A program made the position numbers and the translations under genes. Below are positions 63,225 to 64,000 of a DNA stretch of 64,000 nt, piece after piece. The DNA comes from Thiosymbion sp942492625 (GTDB lineage Bacteria; Pseudomonadota; Gammaproteobacteria; Chromatiales; Chromatiaceae), in the NCBI GenBank assembly GCA_942492625.1, contig CALOFM010000002.1:9804-73803 (forward strand), in the 5' to 3' direction. The notes beneath the pieces are model-generated. The model was given only the letters and a program-made list of their open reading frames with translations, was not told the origin of the DNA and did not search any database. Position 1 is the stretch's first letter. Each line of letters opens with the position of its first letter.

Positions 63225-64000
63225 ATGCCAGATGTAGAAGACTTTCTATTCAGTCCCTATACGCTTGGCGACCTGCAGCTGCCCAATCGAGTTATCATGG
63301 CGCCGCTCACTCGATCGCGAGCGAAACAGCCAGGGGACATTCCGTGGGAGCTGAACGCGACCTATTACGCACAGCGTGCCAGTGCAGGACTGATCATTGC
63401 GGAGGCGACGCAGATATCCCCGCAAGGCAAGGGCTATGCATTTACGCCGGGGATCCACTCCGACGAACAGGTCAAAGGCTGGCGCAAAGTGACGTCAGCG
63501 GTGCACGATAAGGGCGGGCTAATCGTTCTGCAGCTCTGGCATGTCGGTCGGATCTCGCGCCCCGAGTTGCAACCGAACGGTCAGCAGCCGGTCGCGCCCT
63601 CGGCGATTAAACCCGAGGGGGCCCAGACTTTCATAGACGAGAACTCGGGCATGGTCGATATCTTGGAACCCCGTGCCCTGACGACTGCCGAAATCCCGAG
63701 CGTCGTCGACCAATACCGACATGCTGCGGAGAACGCCAAGCGCGCCGGCTTCGACGGTGTCGAGATTCACGGCGCCAACGGCTATCTCATTGACCAGTTC
63801 ATCCGCAGCAGGTCCAATCGGCGCAGCGATGAGTACGGCGGTTCGATCGAGAACCGTCTGCGCTTTCCGAGGATGGTTGTCGAAGCGGTCGTGGGCGTGT
63901 GGGGTGGCCAGCGCACGGGAATACGGCTGTCCCCTACGGGTACTTTCAATGACATGCACGACGATGACCCGGTCGCGACCTATGGAGCGCTGGCCGGCCA
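63225..64000 (+). CDS. Old Yellow Enzyme-family alkene reductase (partial, runs off window)
   Basis: ATG 63225 opens a frame that stays open to the window end (258 codons). It shows the OYE pattern: SPYTLGDLQLPNRVIMAPLT, YAQRASAGLIIAEAT, VLQLWHVGRISRP, RRAGFDGVEIHGANGYLIDQ-like residues (RAGFDGVEIHGANGYLID) and RSDEYGGSIENRLRF. It would bind FMN and reduce activated C=C bonds, nitro compounds or nitrate esters with NAD(P)H, as NemA does. The C-terminal third lies outside the window. No defect is visible. Confidence 0.9.
   Translation, partial: MPDVEDFLFSPYTLGDLQLPNRVIMAPLTRSRAKQPGDIPWELNATYYAQRASAGLIIAEATQISPQGKGYAFTPGIHSDEQVKGWRKVTSAVHDKGGLIVLQLWHVGRISRPELQPNGQQPVAPSAIKPEGAQTFIDENSGMVDILEPRALTTAEIPSVVDQYRHAAENAKRAGFDGVEIHGANGYLIDQFIRSRSNRRSDEYGGSIENRLRFPRMVVEAVVGVWGGQRTGIRLSPTGTFNDMHDDDPVATYGALAG

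Overview
The window reads as a GC-rich gammaproteobacterial chromosome crowded with mobile DNA. A sulfur-oxidising, autotrophy-capable relative of the Chromatiales, perhaps a symbiont, would fit. The clues are a CbbR-type LysR regulator next to a class II aldolase, a beta carbonic anhydrase beside a propionyl/acetyl-CoA carboxylase pair, an RlpA lipoprotein, and a c-di-GMP signalling block. No rRNA, tRNA or single-copy phylogenetic marker was seen, so the assignment is inference.

Layout. 1-7.6 kb: an IS4-like transposase remnant, an IS1595 transposase, a truncated MarR-like gene, and a decayed 5.1-kb Tn3-family transposon with perfect 42-bp ends, a FimB-like recombinase and a pRiA4b ORF-3 passenger gene. 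7.8-9.9 kb: a broken integrase, an AbrB/PIN toxin-antitoxin pair and a serine recombinase behind repeated short motifs. 10.3-16.2 kb: cbbR, a pseudogene for an aldolase-Dabb fusion, a PDC-sensor protein, a P-loop fragment, a Tn3 transposase scrap and a 2Fe-2S flavin reductase. 16.3-18.6 kb: a DruA-like (DUF4338) gene translationally coupled to a transposase with a slippery A-AAA-AAC site. 18.8-24.4 kb: rlpA, carbonic anhydrase and pccB-pccA. 24.4-26.8 kb: a complete IS66 element.

27-38.6 kb is accessory DNA: a zinc-ribbon protein, a CBS-domain protein, an AhpD-like protein, and a group II intron 5' fragment interrupted by a second decayed Tn3 transposon (38-bp ends) that carries vapBC, a resolvase and tnpA. 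After it come a foreign-looking peptidoglycan-binding deacetylase, a lipoprotein, an HNH nuclease pseudogene, parDE and a WGR protein. 39-44.8 kb: an aldehyde dehydrogenase with an in-frame TGA, a thioredoxin-reductase scrap, then bufA1(gigP)-doxX-thioredoxin-GMC-type genes. The GMC gene runs into a low-complexity poly-G stretch (about 44.64-45.18 kb) that looks like bad sequence. 45.3-48.6 kb: a second IS66-type element of unusual layout, in which a DruA-like gene and tnpC converge on tnpB-tnpA. It has truncated a ChpA/CheA-like HPt gene.

50.5-55.6 kb is the most coherent functional block: FHA-GGDEF, DUF1631, PilZ, membrane GAF and cyclic-nucleotide-binding-EAL genes, all on one strand. Together they can make, sense and degrade cyclic-di-GMP. 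55.7-64 kb: an IS1182 scrap, a small secreted repeat protein with a terminator, an EEP-family nuclease/phosphatase, a transposase pseudogene, nrdB, a SEC-C protein with three apparent frameshifts, a rhomboid fragment, and the start of an Old Yellow Enzyme gene that leaves the window.

A general feature is the density of single disabling changes: in-frame TAG/TGA/TAA codons and one-base shifts, many of them at G or A runs. They hit transposon genes most but also aldehyde dehydrogenase, aldolase and HNH genes. Some are probably real decay; those at homopolymers may be sequencing errors.
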